From positions 20,476,265-20,540,264 of the forward strand of contig NC_092573.1 of NCBI RefSeq assembly GCF_037975245.1: 64,000 bases of DNA, in the 5' to 3' direction. The notes under the pieces were generated by a model. That model worked only from the letters and a program-made list of their open reading frames with translations, ran no database searches and was not told where the DNA came from. This DNA is from Apostichopus japonicus (Eukaryota; Echinodermata; Holothuroidea; Aspidochirotida; Stichopodidae). Positions 34,959 through 46,400 of this stretch are shown piece by piece. The translations under genes were made by a program, and so were the position numbers. Within the stretch, counting starts at the first letter, position 1, and each line of letters starts with the position of its first letter.

Positions 34959-37920
34959 ATTTCAATACCAAATGCTTTTTTCGGGGAGTAACCAATATCA
35001 GTATATTTACTGCATGTGGAGAAGTAAATTTGCGACATTTAGTTCAAATAATATATATTACTTAGATTTAAAATTGCGTTCCACTCACTCGTACAGTGAA
35101 AGATACACAGAGCTACAAACAAACAAAAGGAAGATTTTGATTGATAGTTATATTCCCAAGTTAACGAATTATTAAACTGATATCTTAATTTACTACAGAA
35201 AAGGTTGTCTAAAAGAAATATAATTTAGTGAGCATTGTTTTTGAACACCGTTTTAAATTTTGTATATAAAAGTTAGAGAGCTCAGAGTGTCGATTGTAAC
35301 AGGATATTTTCCAAAGGCGAAGGATTTTTGTATAAGTCATGATTTTTATCGTTTCTTAGATGGAATCAGGTAGCATAAAGTAATACATTTTGTTATTAGG
35401 TTCCGTAGGTCAGATCATTATTAAATGAAAGACAAACTTTTTGAAGGAAATCAAAATGTTGTCGTTTTAAATGATATATTTACTTTCCTTTTCTTGTCTG
35501 ATTTATAATTGAAAAATATTGCTGCATTAATTCTGTTATTGAGTATACAATATTATTTGTAAATTTGTAACTTTAAAGGACTTTTGACATAATTACAAGA
35601 ATTGACACGAACCAAAATCGACCAAAGATAAAAATTAATGACAAGAACAGAGGAGGTGACGTCATAACGTCTTAAAGGAGTATTTCACACATTTGAAATA
35701 TTTTCAAGTGGATACGAACGGGAAAAATGTAGAAAGTCTGATCTCACAAATTTTGCTGGATTATTGGATTTTGATATAATTTTCAAACCTTAAGTCCCAA
35801 CCTAAAGGCCATTCTTTTAGAGGGCTTGTGATTATCAAGATGTGAGGAGGGGATAGGCGAGGAAGGCAGGGGAAAGAGAGGAACCACTTATGCTTCAAGT
35901 GTGACCACGTGGGGCAGTGTATGTCGTAAGTCATTGCTTCATTATAGCATTATTTTTCAATATTCGTTACGGCTTTCATACCCTATTTCCAATAAAATGT
36001 TACTAACATCAAAATCAAGTTATATTGGTGAACCTTCAGTGTCAACCCGGGATGTCAAGTGTGTTGGAAAATTGATGAATATGGAAAACTTTTCATTCTT
36101 GCCAGTCTTATACGAATTAAGGTTATTGTAAAATATTCGATTTTTGTGATAGATTTTCTAGTATTATATTTCAACTTTCTCTATAATTTAGAAAACAGTA
36201 CGTTCTTTACTTAGGTACTTTCAGAGTGGTGTATTTTTCTTTAACGTGATTTCTGAAGGTGAATAAAATCATGATTGCTACTTTAAACTATGTTTTGAAG
36301 AGGGGGGGGGGGGGGGAGTGGGAGGAATAGCACTCTGTTAGGAATGAACTGCTTCAGTCTTTTACTTTCCTTAAAACAATCATCGTGGCTTATTGTGTCT
36401 AAATATGCGAAGTGTGTTTCGTTTGTTTAATTAATACAACCAATTAATTAATTTCCGAGGAAAGGATGTTTTTAAGCCTTAATCTACGAAAGCTTTACGC
36501 TCCAACAGGCTTTATTACATTGTGTGTGTATTGGTCATATTTGTCATTTTAGAAACGCATTTTATGTATAAAATAACAAAAATATATATCACATTCGTTT
36601 GGTTAAACACTTAGAAAAAAAGAATAAAATTAGAAACGGTTTGTTGATAAATGGAAAAATAATTATGAATGGTTTTATATTCTTTTATGTATTTTAAACG
36701 TAAAATGGTAAGTTGAAATATGTTTGGTACACGGTAGGCCTAAACAAGGGGTGGGGAGACACGGGGGAGAAGGGGAAATGGAGAGCTTACCACGTCACCC
36801 CAGTTTTGTGAAGAAACTTGAAATTGCCCCTGTTAATAAATAAGAAGTGCTCTTTTCTATTTACATAAAACTAAAATTGTAATTTAAAGGATGTGTTGAA
36901 AGAAAGAAAAAACATTCAAACACTTGAATTTGCTGGCAATGAATGCACAAACGATCAAATTTATTGGAGACACGTACTCAGTGTCCCTCGAAGATTTCCA
37001 CATCCCTTTCCGCCCACCCCCACCCCCCCATCTCTTCCGCAGACTGAACCCACTTCCACCTCCCCTGGGGTGCCTCAATGAACATAAATAAAGTAGATAA
37101 AAGTGTATTAATTGCTGTAAGGTATCTTTTTTCTGATCCTCGATCCGGTTAATTCTGGAGAAAACCACATATACAAAGAGAGCTGTCCAATTGACCTCTT
37201 GCTGTGTTTCCGTTATTCCTTACCGTACTGCTCGTTAAAATGCCCTCAAATTAGTTCCCATGCACCTTTTTAACTCTCATGTGATTTAATAATCACCTTT
37301 TAGTTAAGCCGTGTTATAAGGTTCATGGGCCTTTACCAATGAGTGTACTACGTTTACTGTCTATATATGTGGGCTTTTGTTGATAGGCACACGCAAGCTA
37401 TTGTCTTATATACTAGTTAGTCACCGGGGAATCTACGTCAATTATAAAGTCATTGTCTCTTGAGTGCGTAACATGTGGTAGTGAATCCCCAAAACTTGTC
37501 TAACAAAAGAGAAGTTAACTAGTGACGACTTAAAAGAATTAAAAAAAAAACAATCGTTCGGTGAATGAAGAATGAAGTGGGCTTTTAAAGAATCGAATCC
37601 AAGTATGACGTAAGGGAAACCACAAAAAAAAAACCCAAAAGAAAAGCGATATTACTGGACAAGATAATTTTCTTTGAAGATGCCATACATTGTTCCCTTG
37701 ACTACATATATGTTTTACATATCAACTGTTAGTTGTTTTAGTATCCCTTCGCTTATAACTGAGAGCTGTAGCTTAGTATAGCTAATTAGGGTGGTGTGGT
37801 TGGAGTGTACTAAAATACTCACTATACTAGCTTTACACCCATTGTGCCTTCATGGTCAAAAAAGTAAATGAAAGAAAACAGGATATTGCAAATTTTTGGT
37901 ATTGTATGTATGTATTTTAG
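34959..37920. other. Intergenic, AT-rich
   Basis: No gene recognised. A G17 run at 36302-36317, G-rich 36750-36780 and C-rich 37013-37070. Confidence 0.5.
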
Positions 37921-38142
37921 ATCCTCCTGCATGCAGGCACTCGCGAAGGAGCCTCATTGGCTAATCAGATCCGCAAGCTGACCGAAGTCAGTTTCTTAGA
38001 TTCAAATTTATCGTCCATGGTTATGAATTGTCTATTGTTAACAACTGTGTAACTAGACGACATACATTAATATTGGAGTGACTCGAACCGGGGTCCTCCT
38101 GATTGACAGGTACCGGAGTTAACCACTGAGCTATCACTCCTA
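37921..38142 (-). mobile_element. tRNA-derived SINE, family C
   Basis: On the minus strand the head reads GGAGTGATAGCTCAGTGG from 38142. It has acceptor-like arms GGAGTGA/TCACTCC, an A box (TAGCTCAGTGG) and a B box (GGTTCGAGTCA), but the T stem is collapsed. A non-tRNA body follows, ending about CTGCATGCAGGAGGATC near 37921. One copy only in the window, so the boundaries are approximate. Confidence 0.65.
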
Positions 38143-38253
38143 ATAACAGACGGGATATTATGCCCTAATTGATACGAAAACCAGTGCCTGCCGTATCCAG
38201 CTCCCAACCCGCCCCCATCCCCTCTCCCCACGAACACCTATTTTGGATTTGGA

Positions 38254-38563
38254 GAGAGCGTTGTGGTCAGGTGGTTAAGGCAGTGGACTTGTGATCTAAG
38301 GTGTGCAGGTTCGAGTCCTGGCCAGATTATCACGTTGTGTCATTGGGCAAGGCACTTTATCTCCATTGCCTCTCTTCACCAAGGTGTATAAATGGGGACC
38401 TGTGAGATAAACTGTCAGTTGGGCGCTGCTTAGCTGCTGCCATGTGGAGGGATTGTCTATAAGTTTGACAGGTTACCGTTGACCAGGGTAATATTGCGCC
38501 TTGAGCACCGCTATCGGTGGATATGTCTGCGCTTTATAAATCCTCATTATTATTATTATTATT
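38254..38563 (+). mobile_element. tRNA-headed SINE, family B, copy 2
   Basis: Nearly the same sequence throughout as the copy at 34644, with an intact A box (TGGTCAGGTGG) and a better B box (GGTTCGAGTCC), ending in an ATT repeat. It sits only ~110 bp from the family C SINE. Confidence 0.9.
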
Positions 38564-40452
38564 TTCTATTCCACCGATTAAGCTCACTAGACATGGTACT
38601 GTTGATTTGCTATTATATAAAGGCTAATCTGAACTAGTATTACGTATTATCATCATTACGTAATAATGTCACTGACTCAATGCACAAAACTGGAATTAAA
38701 GTCTACATGTGTTAGGATCAGAGATCTTGATAGATTAATTTTAATTAATTGGTTATATGTAACCCTTGTAAACTCTTCTAATGTGATCACATAAAAATGA
38801 CAACAAAGAGAGGGCGGTATGAAGATAAGGTATCCAAAAGTTGAACAAAAAATATCATGTGAAAAAGATTTCCGAATGAACAAGTCGTATGCGAAGTGTT
38901 CTGTGGGTAGTAATAACTCTTATGGTAAGTTTCAAATTCTCTCAGTCGAATCCGGTCTGCTTTAACATTTAGCCTCTCTACATTCAAACTTGCTGTGTTT
39001 ATAACTTGCCGCAGTTTTTAAAGGGTATCGTCTATCCGTACTAAAATGCTCCTCGACGAAGAAAAGGGATTATTCAATAGGGAGAAATACTTGCAATGTT
39101 TCAGTATGCGCTTGAAGAAGGAATATGTAGACCAGCGGTCCACAATGAATTTTGTACGTGGGGCAAAGCCACCCCCCTCCCAGAAATAATGGTTGAGGCA
39201 AGGGCCAAAAACTCTTAAATCTCACAATGCCTGCATTGAACAATTTGCATGGTACGCAGGGTCCGAATACTCGATAATCTCTGACCAAGGAGAAATCGAC
39301 TGTTCATCAAGTTAAAATGGTATAAAGAACCCAAAATGAGTTTAAGTTATAGACACTTTAAAAGCCATCGGTTTCCCGTAACGTGAAGCATTTGTACACC
39401 TGATGATAACTCCAATTAGGGGACGGTACACTGCACTTGGAGGGAGGGGGCATGTTCTCAGGCCTGGTTACGGGCCTGGTGCACATGTGACTGCTTGGCG
39501 TTTATGTCAAATAAGTTCCTTCCCTATCGACATAGCATACGTCGTACGGAGGGCGGAATATCAGAAGGGAAAAAACTTTAATTAGGGGCGCTATTTCACT
39601 TCAGTAGATTAGATTTTAACTACATGTAATATAGGTTGGCTCCTGTACTATCCCCCTTTTCTGTTCCTCTTTCACATATAACAAACATTTTTATGAGATA
39701 ATGAAAATATCTTCAGGGCGGTAAGAAAACTCTAAAATGATTTGATTGCCCAAAAAAACCCAGATGAAATTCAAAACGAAGCGCTGACAGCGTATCTTCT
39801 ACAAGTGTAAAATTTCATGTCATAATATTTTTAAATCAAATGGCAAGCTGAAGACTGCAGGCGTGGAATTAAATTCAGACGAAGTTTGGCCAAGATGGCG
39901 TCGATTGTTAATATACATGTCTCCTTGGATGCATTTGGTATATCGGATTTAATTTTTCACCAATATTTCATTTATAGAAATGAAATAGAAAATAATAAGG
40001 AAAATCAATAGCTTAATGATCTAAGTTGTTGTAAGTAAATCATTATATTCAATCATTAGGAAAATGAGGAAATTCCAGAAATGATTTTCTTATCTTGCCA
40101 AATTTCTGCTATAACGCACTCAAGATTTGGTAAAAAAAACCTTCCACTTAGAATCACACGTCAGATTATTTTGCTTATCCTTCCTCCCACTTTTCATAAA
40201 TATCATATAGCGTTTGTATGCATGATATTTATTATTCAAACAGATATTAATATTACTTTGAAAGTACTTTTTCCCTGGATCAACTCACACACTTTCCTGC
40301 GTCGGTTCCCATGCCGTGGCACAAACAGAAGTATAATATGCATTCGTTAAGGAGATATCAGGGACGCATTTATTCATATTAGGATTGCTTTCACGTGACA
40401 TCATATGAAATCAAATGACCACTGAGGCTAGAATTTTCTTAATGTTGTACTT
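38564..40452. other. Intergenic
   Basis: No gene. A GACCAGCGGTCCAC segment at 39131 resembles a hAT terminus but no partner end was found. Confidence 0.45.
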
Positions 40453-41020
40453 AAAGGATTGGTTCAGGTGTTTGACATATCTATATGAAAGAGCACAAAA
40501 AGACAAAAAGAACAGTGAAGAAACTACCATGATAGCATGCTCTGTTAAGGAGATATGACACTTTGAAGATATCAAAATTTCTTTGGAAACGACTGGTGTA
40601 GATGGACTTACTGTGAGGGTGTGACGTCACATCCTCACTTCCTTAACATTTGTGAATATATTTCTTTAAAAATTATTTACATTTTTTAACACATTTGAAA
40701 ATAATATAATCAAAAAATTTTCAGATGTTTAATCTCAAATACTTCCTTTGACAAATATGAGATCTCCTGACATATCATTTGGTTGAAAGTCATGAAATCT
40801 CACAAAATATTTAGAGAAAAGAAAACAAAGACTTTTCAGGAATGTGAGGGTGTGACATCACAGCTAGTCAAATTCCAGCAGTTTCTACACACTCTGATAA
40901 AACTTTACACTTGAATATCTCTTTAACCGAAAAAGATATTTGAACAGTTTTTTTTCACCATTGTGTTTCTTTTATTGTCCTCTTTCATATAACATAAACA
41001 TGTATGGCAACCAATCCTTT
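40453..41020. mobile_element. Candidate MITE, 568 bp
   Basis: AAAGGATTGGTT at 40453-40464 is matched by AACCAATCCTTT at 41009-41020. Just inside, ATATGAAAGAG...ACAAAAAGA on the left mirrors TCTTTTATTGTCCTCTTTCAT on the right, so the inverted similarity extends imperfectly for about 60-80 bp. The flanks TTAA (left) and TTTAA (right) hint at a TTAA target but are not exact. Two inner copies of GTGAGGGTGTGAC(G/A)TCACA lie at about 40614 and 40845. No ORF. Confidence 0.65.
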
Positions 41021-41855
41021 TAATTTCCTTACCAATACGCTCTAGTTTAATTTTGATTTGAAATTTGCACACTAATGTTATGCGGTATATTAAATTTTCA
41101 CCCCGAAAGTATGAACCGACTGAGGCAAACGACGCAAGTTGCGTAACCTAACTGAAAGTTTTATCTTCTGGTAGTATAGGGACACCGTCCACACCTCTTT
41201 ATGGTGGTGGGTTGATGTGGTGGGTTGAGTCTGTCGTTGGTTGGTGACCATTTTGCGTGTCGTATTTAGTAAATAATATCAGAAGTGGAATCTGTTTGAT
41301 ACCGGTGACGTCATGATGACGTCCAGAATGTTCTACTTGGTTTAATATCAGCAAAGAACGCACAAATACATACTGAAGGGAAAACGAGGATTTGAAAGAT
41401 GATGGATTTTCTTCAATCATTAAAACAGACATAACCGTACGTGTATCTTACAGACTAATTTGATCAGGCGTTTTATATGTATGACGACACAAATATCTGT
41501 ATTTTAAACCCAAGGTCTTTGGTTGTAGTTTCCGTTTACATTCTTAATAAGGTGCTTAACGTTCTAATTCGTTGTCCAACATATTTAATAATGGGAACAC
41601 GAGAGTTTAACGTATCCTCAATTGGTTTTCATCTTCTCCTCAATTATTCCGACGGTGGTAAATGCAATCATGTACTACCCATAACTCAGTCAATTGGACA
41701 AATTAATAGCACCATGCCTTAATATTAACTCACCTTCCATAATAATGATGGCAAAGGCTTCAATTAATATCCTACCGTAGCGACAGTGGCACACTATAGA
41801 GCCTTTCATGGACAATTCACCGGGCCGACTTTCAGCGTGTTGACTGACCGTGTAC
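41021..41855. other. Intergenic
   Basis: No gene or repeat recognised. Confidence 0.45.
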
Positions 41856-41863
41856 GTACGCAG

Positions 41864-42261
41864 CCTGAGTGGCGGAGCTAGGGGTATTGGTCAGAGGGGG
41901 CGAGAATGGTCTGTAGGGGCGCTTTCGACACTATCTGAGCGGAGCACCACCACCGGTTGGCGCGGAGCGTACCGAATTTTTTTGAGTAAAGATACTCCCT
42001 AGATCGCCGGATATGACCCTTTCCGGGCCTTGCTTATTTGCAGATAAACGAAGAATAAATAGTCGTTAGATCATTTTGTCAGAAAATTACACCAAAAAAA
42101 TGTGACAAATGTCAATAGGTAAATGAGAGCGCAGTAAAAATGTCAATTATCGCGAATAAGTAAAAAGTGGTAAAAAGCTGAAAGGGCGCCAGCAGTCCAT
42201 TTGAGTCCGTCGGGGGGGGGGGGCATATCCGCCCCCTGACTGTATGGACGCTCCGCCACTG
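41864..42261 (+). mobile_element. hAT-type non-autonomous element, about 398 bp
   Basis: The left end CCTGAGTGGCGGAGC and the right end GCTCCGCCACTG share AGTGGCGGAGC as an inverted repeat; the left has about three extra bases. The flanks GTACGCAG (41856-41863) and GTACCCAG (42262-42269) fit an 8-bp target duplication with one mismatch. It contains the shared subterminal module at about 41930-42034 and a G12 run near 42211. More diverged than the other copies. Confidence 0.7.
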
Positions 42262-42269
42262 GTACCCAG

Positions 42270-43240
42270 CAATTAGGCCCTTCAAATAATACTCAGCTGG
42301 AGAAAGCCCTTTAATGGAAGAAATAAGCCTCAAAAGTAATTAATATAGTTAGTGGTTGAGGTGGGTGGGGAGGGGGTACTGTGCATGCCCTAAACCCCAC
42401 CTCAATTTTGTGCAGTCGGCGCACACGGTGATTTTCATCGTGTCCGGCATATAGGCCAACGATTTCAGATAGTGACCATGCAGTGCCTTATATGAAACGG
42501 GGAACCAGTTTATCCTCCTGTGCGTGTGGGGGGGGGGGGACAAAGGGGCGGACAAAGTTTACTAGGGCCGGCATTGACGATCCAGTCGGACAATTTTTCC
42601 CCAGTAGCCGGCAAACTATGGTCCAGGCAATCGGACACTTCTACACGGAACGAAATAAACTGCAGGCTATATACAGCGGCGGAACCTCTAAACCAACGGT
42701 CCAACAGTTCAGTATGAGGCAGTAGGCTAATAAGCCAAATACCCCACTTCAGTGGTTTAGGGACGGAAGGAGTCTGCTAGTGCAGCATATGGGCTCAATA
42801 GTGGCAAGAGCCCGCTTTGTGTTTTTGTAATTGTGACTCTTGAAAATTATTTTCAGTGCAAGGTATAATATGCAGAGGGTCAAAACTGACCTCCCCCCCC
42901 CTTTTTTTTTATAATAGTCCTACCATATTCCATTTACGTAGGTCAATTCTACCGTAGGCATTTGAAACGAGAGCCTACGGGGTTGCATATGTGACTCCCG
43001 GTGATCATTCCAAAATTATTCCATTAAAAGTAGGCCTAGCCTTTGAAGGTCGAATGTCGCCATGAACACCGTGCAATTGCGTCACATGTAGGCTACAAAC
43101 GTTCAGACACACGTACGAATTGATCTTTTTGGGGTATTGGAAAAACCTGATGTAAAAACTTGACTGGCGGACAGACACTGAAAAGGAATTAGGAGAAGGG
43201 GCATCAACAAAAGTTATACACTCGTAACGTCATCAACGTA
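42270..43240. other. Region upstream of OSTF1
   Basis: Non-coding as far as can be seen, with a G11 run at 42529-42539 and a C9/T9 run at 42892-42910. Confidence 0.45.
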
Positions 43241-43259
43241 GCGGGAGGATTCCATTACA

Positions 43260-43402
43260 GGAACTTCCGGGTTTGCGCGAATACAATGAACTATATATTA
43301 GCGGAACTGGTCATTTCCTGTTTCTTCTGCTGCTAAAAATTGCCATATATAGGGTACTCGCTGGTTTATACTTTCGTTATATCTCTTTACTTTTCACTTA
43401 AA
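43260..43402 (+). promoter_or_regulatory. Candidate OSTF1 promoter
   Basis: An ETS-type ACTTCCGG at 43263-43270, a second inverted GGAA core (ATTTCCTG, 43312) and TATATAG at 43346-43352 lie 50-140 bp before the ATG. A start about 30 bp after the TATATAG would fall in pyrimidine-rich sequence near 43377 and give a leader of about 25 bases. Confidence 0.35.
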
Positions 43403-43451
43403 ATGACAACTCCGTCGAGACCAGCGCCTCCAAAACCGGTTTCGAAACCAG
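43403..43451 (+). CDS. OSTF1: OSTF1 exon 1
   Basis: ATG ACA ACT start. Encodes [16 protein letters not shown] plus one base. The only junction that continues the frame into exon 2 uses CAG/GCAAGT, a GC donor. Confidence 0.9.
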
Positions 43452-46400
43452 GCAAGTTTTAGATTAGCTTCCTTTCAAATTATGAACCAGGAGTATGCTC
43501 GGCCTAACAAACATAAAGTTGGAAGTACCCTTACAGTAGCCTATCCTATCCGTAGTTATATCACGTTAATTTAAGGTAGGCTATGTATAGCCTAGGCCTA
43601 CTGTTGTAATCACTTCGTGCAGAGCCCGAAGCACCAAGGACTAGAGGTTAATACTAATGTATATAGACTTTCTTAAACAAAATACTGAAGTTCTTTGTTA
43701 CAATTGCATTGTCATTCAGAAACATGTTCTCTATCATGTTGTATAGCCAGTCCTAGGTCTAGGCCTAGATAATGTAGGCCCAGGCAATGCTTAATTGCAA
43801 ATTAAATGTAGCCTAGGGCAATTGCATAATTATAGAACAAGTCTAGAACAAACCAGTTCTATTATGCATGTCAAATTCATTTATACAATATTAGCATTAT
43901 GAAATTTGACTCTCTGATCTAGATATATTAGTTCCTCGTGTGAAAGTGCTCAAGATTTGATCCAGAGATCTTAATCCTTCTATTGGGGATATCTGATCCC
44001 GGTCTTCAGATTAAAATAAAAAGGTTTAAAGCTTGGTGGATCCTGTTGACCCAAAATTACGATGTTGTCATGTCCTAATTTTCGCTGTGCACCACTTGTA
44101 AGTAAGTATCTTATACAAGGATACACCCAATCATTACAAATGGAAACATAGGTAATTTGCGGGTAGTCTTCATGTCCCAAACATAACTGAAGATATTGAG
44201 TGAAATTTTATTGGTTTTGGCAACATACTATTACTATTAAGAATGGACCCTTTAAGTGTGAAAACACTTCAGGGAGATATGGAGGCTTTACTAAATAATT
44301 CATTTGTAGTGTAAATAAATGAAGTAAAGTGAATGTTCTATTAAGCGCCATAAATTTCAGGGAGATGTTTTTTACCAACCAAACTTGAACGTGATCAAAG
44401 GTTCATTTTCAACTCAAGAAAGTACACTTGAGACGTGCCATAGTTTGGATACAACCTGTAGTATTAGCCTGCTACTGTACAGTACTTAGAAGTGTTAAGT
44501 CTGTAAACTAGGGTTTTGATGAGAAACAGTCCATAGACTTAACTTGTACCCAAATGTTCTTTCATTATGTTGGAGAGAACGTGGATGGAGTGATGTCCAG
44601 ATAATACTGTGCCACTAATGAGTTGATTTGTAGTAAAACTATATATATATCCTGACAGTCAAATTACTGCATGTAGACCAGACACATGTGTGTGCAATAG
44701 CATGTATACACAGAGTTGCCAGACAACCCTCCCCACCCCCCACCTTCCAGGCTTCTACCAACACCACCAAATGTGAAAACCTGGAGATTAAAAAAAAGTG
44801 GAAAAGTTGTTCAAAACCTTGGGATTGAACAAGATCTTTAAGTAATTAAACTCATTGGTTTAACATTCTAACAAAACAATCAAAGTTGCTGTTCAGACAA
44901 TCAAAAAGGTAAGAGGGACAAAAAACTAACAAATCCTTAAAAAATTGACCCCGCTCTTCCTTGAGGCTACCTCACTCTCTATATCAGTACAATATAATGA
45001 AACTTCCATTAAGATCATACTAGTAAATTGACTCTTTTCTTGATTAATTAACTTGATTCTTATTTAATTAATGATTCTTGATTACTTAACAAGCAGGAAG
45101 AGTGAGTCACTTGTTTCAACCCAATTCAGGACAAATCATTGCTTCCATTTCAAAGGATATGAATCAAATTTTGTCAACGTAAATAAGGAAATAAATCAGT
45201 CATGTTCAGGAGGAAACACATTACTGCTGTACGTACGGTAATTCCTTTGAGACTTACTATTCACATTAAACAGTGTGTACTTTTATAGTATAGTAGTACT
45301 CTGCTCTGCCAACAAGAATGGATTGAGAATGGTTACAGAGAAGCACTGACAGGTGTAAATTTTGTAATAATCTCTCCTATATGATCGTTTATTATCCATC
45401 AACTCACAAATTTTAGTCAAGTTACCCATTCAGTAACCAGAACATACTGTAAATTACCAATCTATATAGTGAGATATCTGGCTTTATTTGGTTTTTGTTC
45501 AAAAGTGGGGGTGCAAGGAGGTGAGAAACATGGTGACTTAGGAACCACAGAGGGTGCTAAGCCAGTCTTGCCCATGTGGTACTTATATATTTCAATTGTG
45601 ATATATTTAGTCATTTTATTTACATGAAAGTGACTAAGTACTTTATAATGTGTATCATGCCTTACACTGCTGCTATGTAGAACAATATACCTTTTATGAC
45701 TGTATTTTTTTTTTGCCTTAAATAGTTCTAAGCAAACATTAACATACTGTCCCTTCATATTTTTGGCAGGAAAAGTGAAAGTCTTTCGAGCTCTCTACAC
45801 GTACACTGCACAGTATGTAAGTATTAAATTTCACATGACTTTGACATGCTCAGAAGTGCAATGAACATTTAATGAACAGTTTTGGTTCTTTTCATGGTAA
45901 GAAACCTTACATAGAAAGGCATGTTGTGCACTTTCTGCATAGGTAATCTGTTAGGTGTGCATAATTTTTGCTCATGAAGCATTTTTTCAAAATAACTTCA
46001 ATTTAAAATAGCACAAACATGGAGAGGGAGGGGGGAGGAGGTGGGAGGGAGGGGGGGATAGTGTCATCTTGTTAAGAATGAAACCTCTATTGATTATGTG
46101 TATAGTAGTAGTAGTTAGTTACTATTAAGAACTGTCACTGTAGTTGAAATGTATCTATTTTATGCCGATTGTTTCAACTTTTGAATAACAATTCCAAAGT
46201 TCATATGTGGAGAGGTTTTGTAATTTGTGTTCACCGACATGCATATCTCAAGCTATAAGCTGTTTCTTGTACAATACGAGCCACAAATGAAATTTTACTG
46301 GAAAGAATTCAAAGAAGTTGTATTTTGCAAAAAGTTTGAAGAATTTTAATGATAAGGGTATGTTATCTCCATTATATATGTTCTTGCTTTCATAGAATGA

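Noticed and set aside
39131-39250. Possible hAT terminus (CAGCGGTCCAC)
   Set aside because: No matching inverted end or target duplication found within a few kb.
42349-42555. 68-residue minus-strand ORF with INWFPVSYKALHGHYLKSL
   Set aside because: Looked LINE-like at first, but no reverse-transcriptase motif follows and nothing else nearby supports it.
45462-45758. 98-residue minus-strand ORF in OSTF1 intron 1
   Set aside because: No homology recognised, and it overlaps the splice-acceptor region of OSTF1 exon 2.
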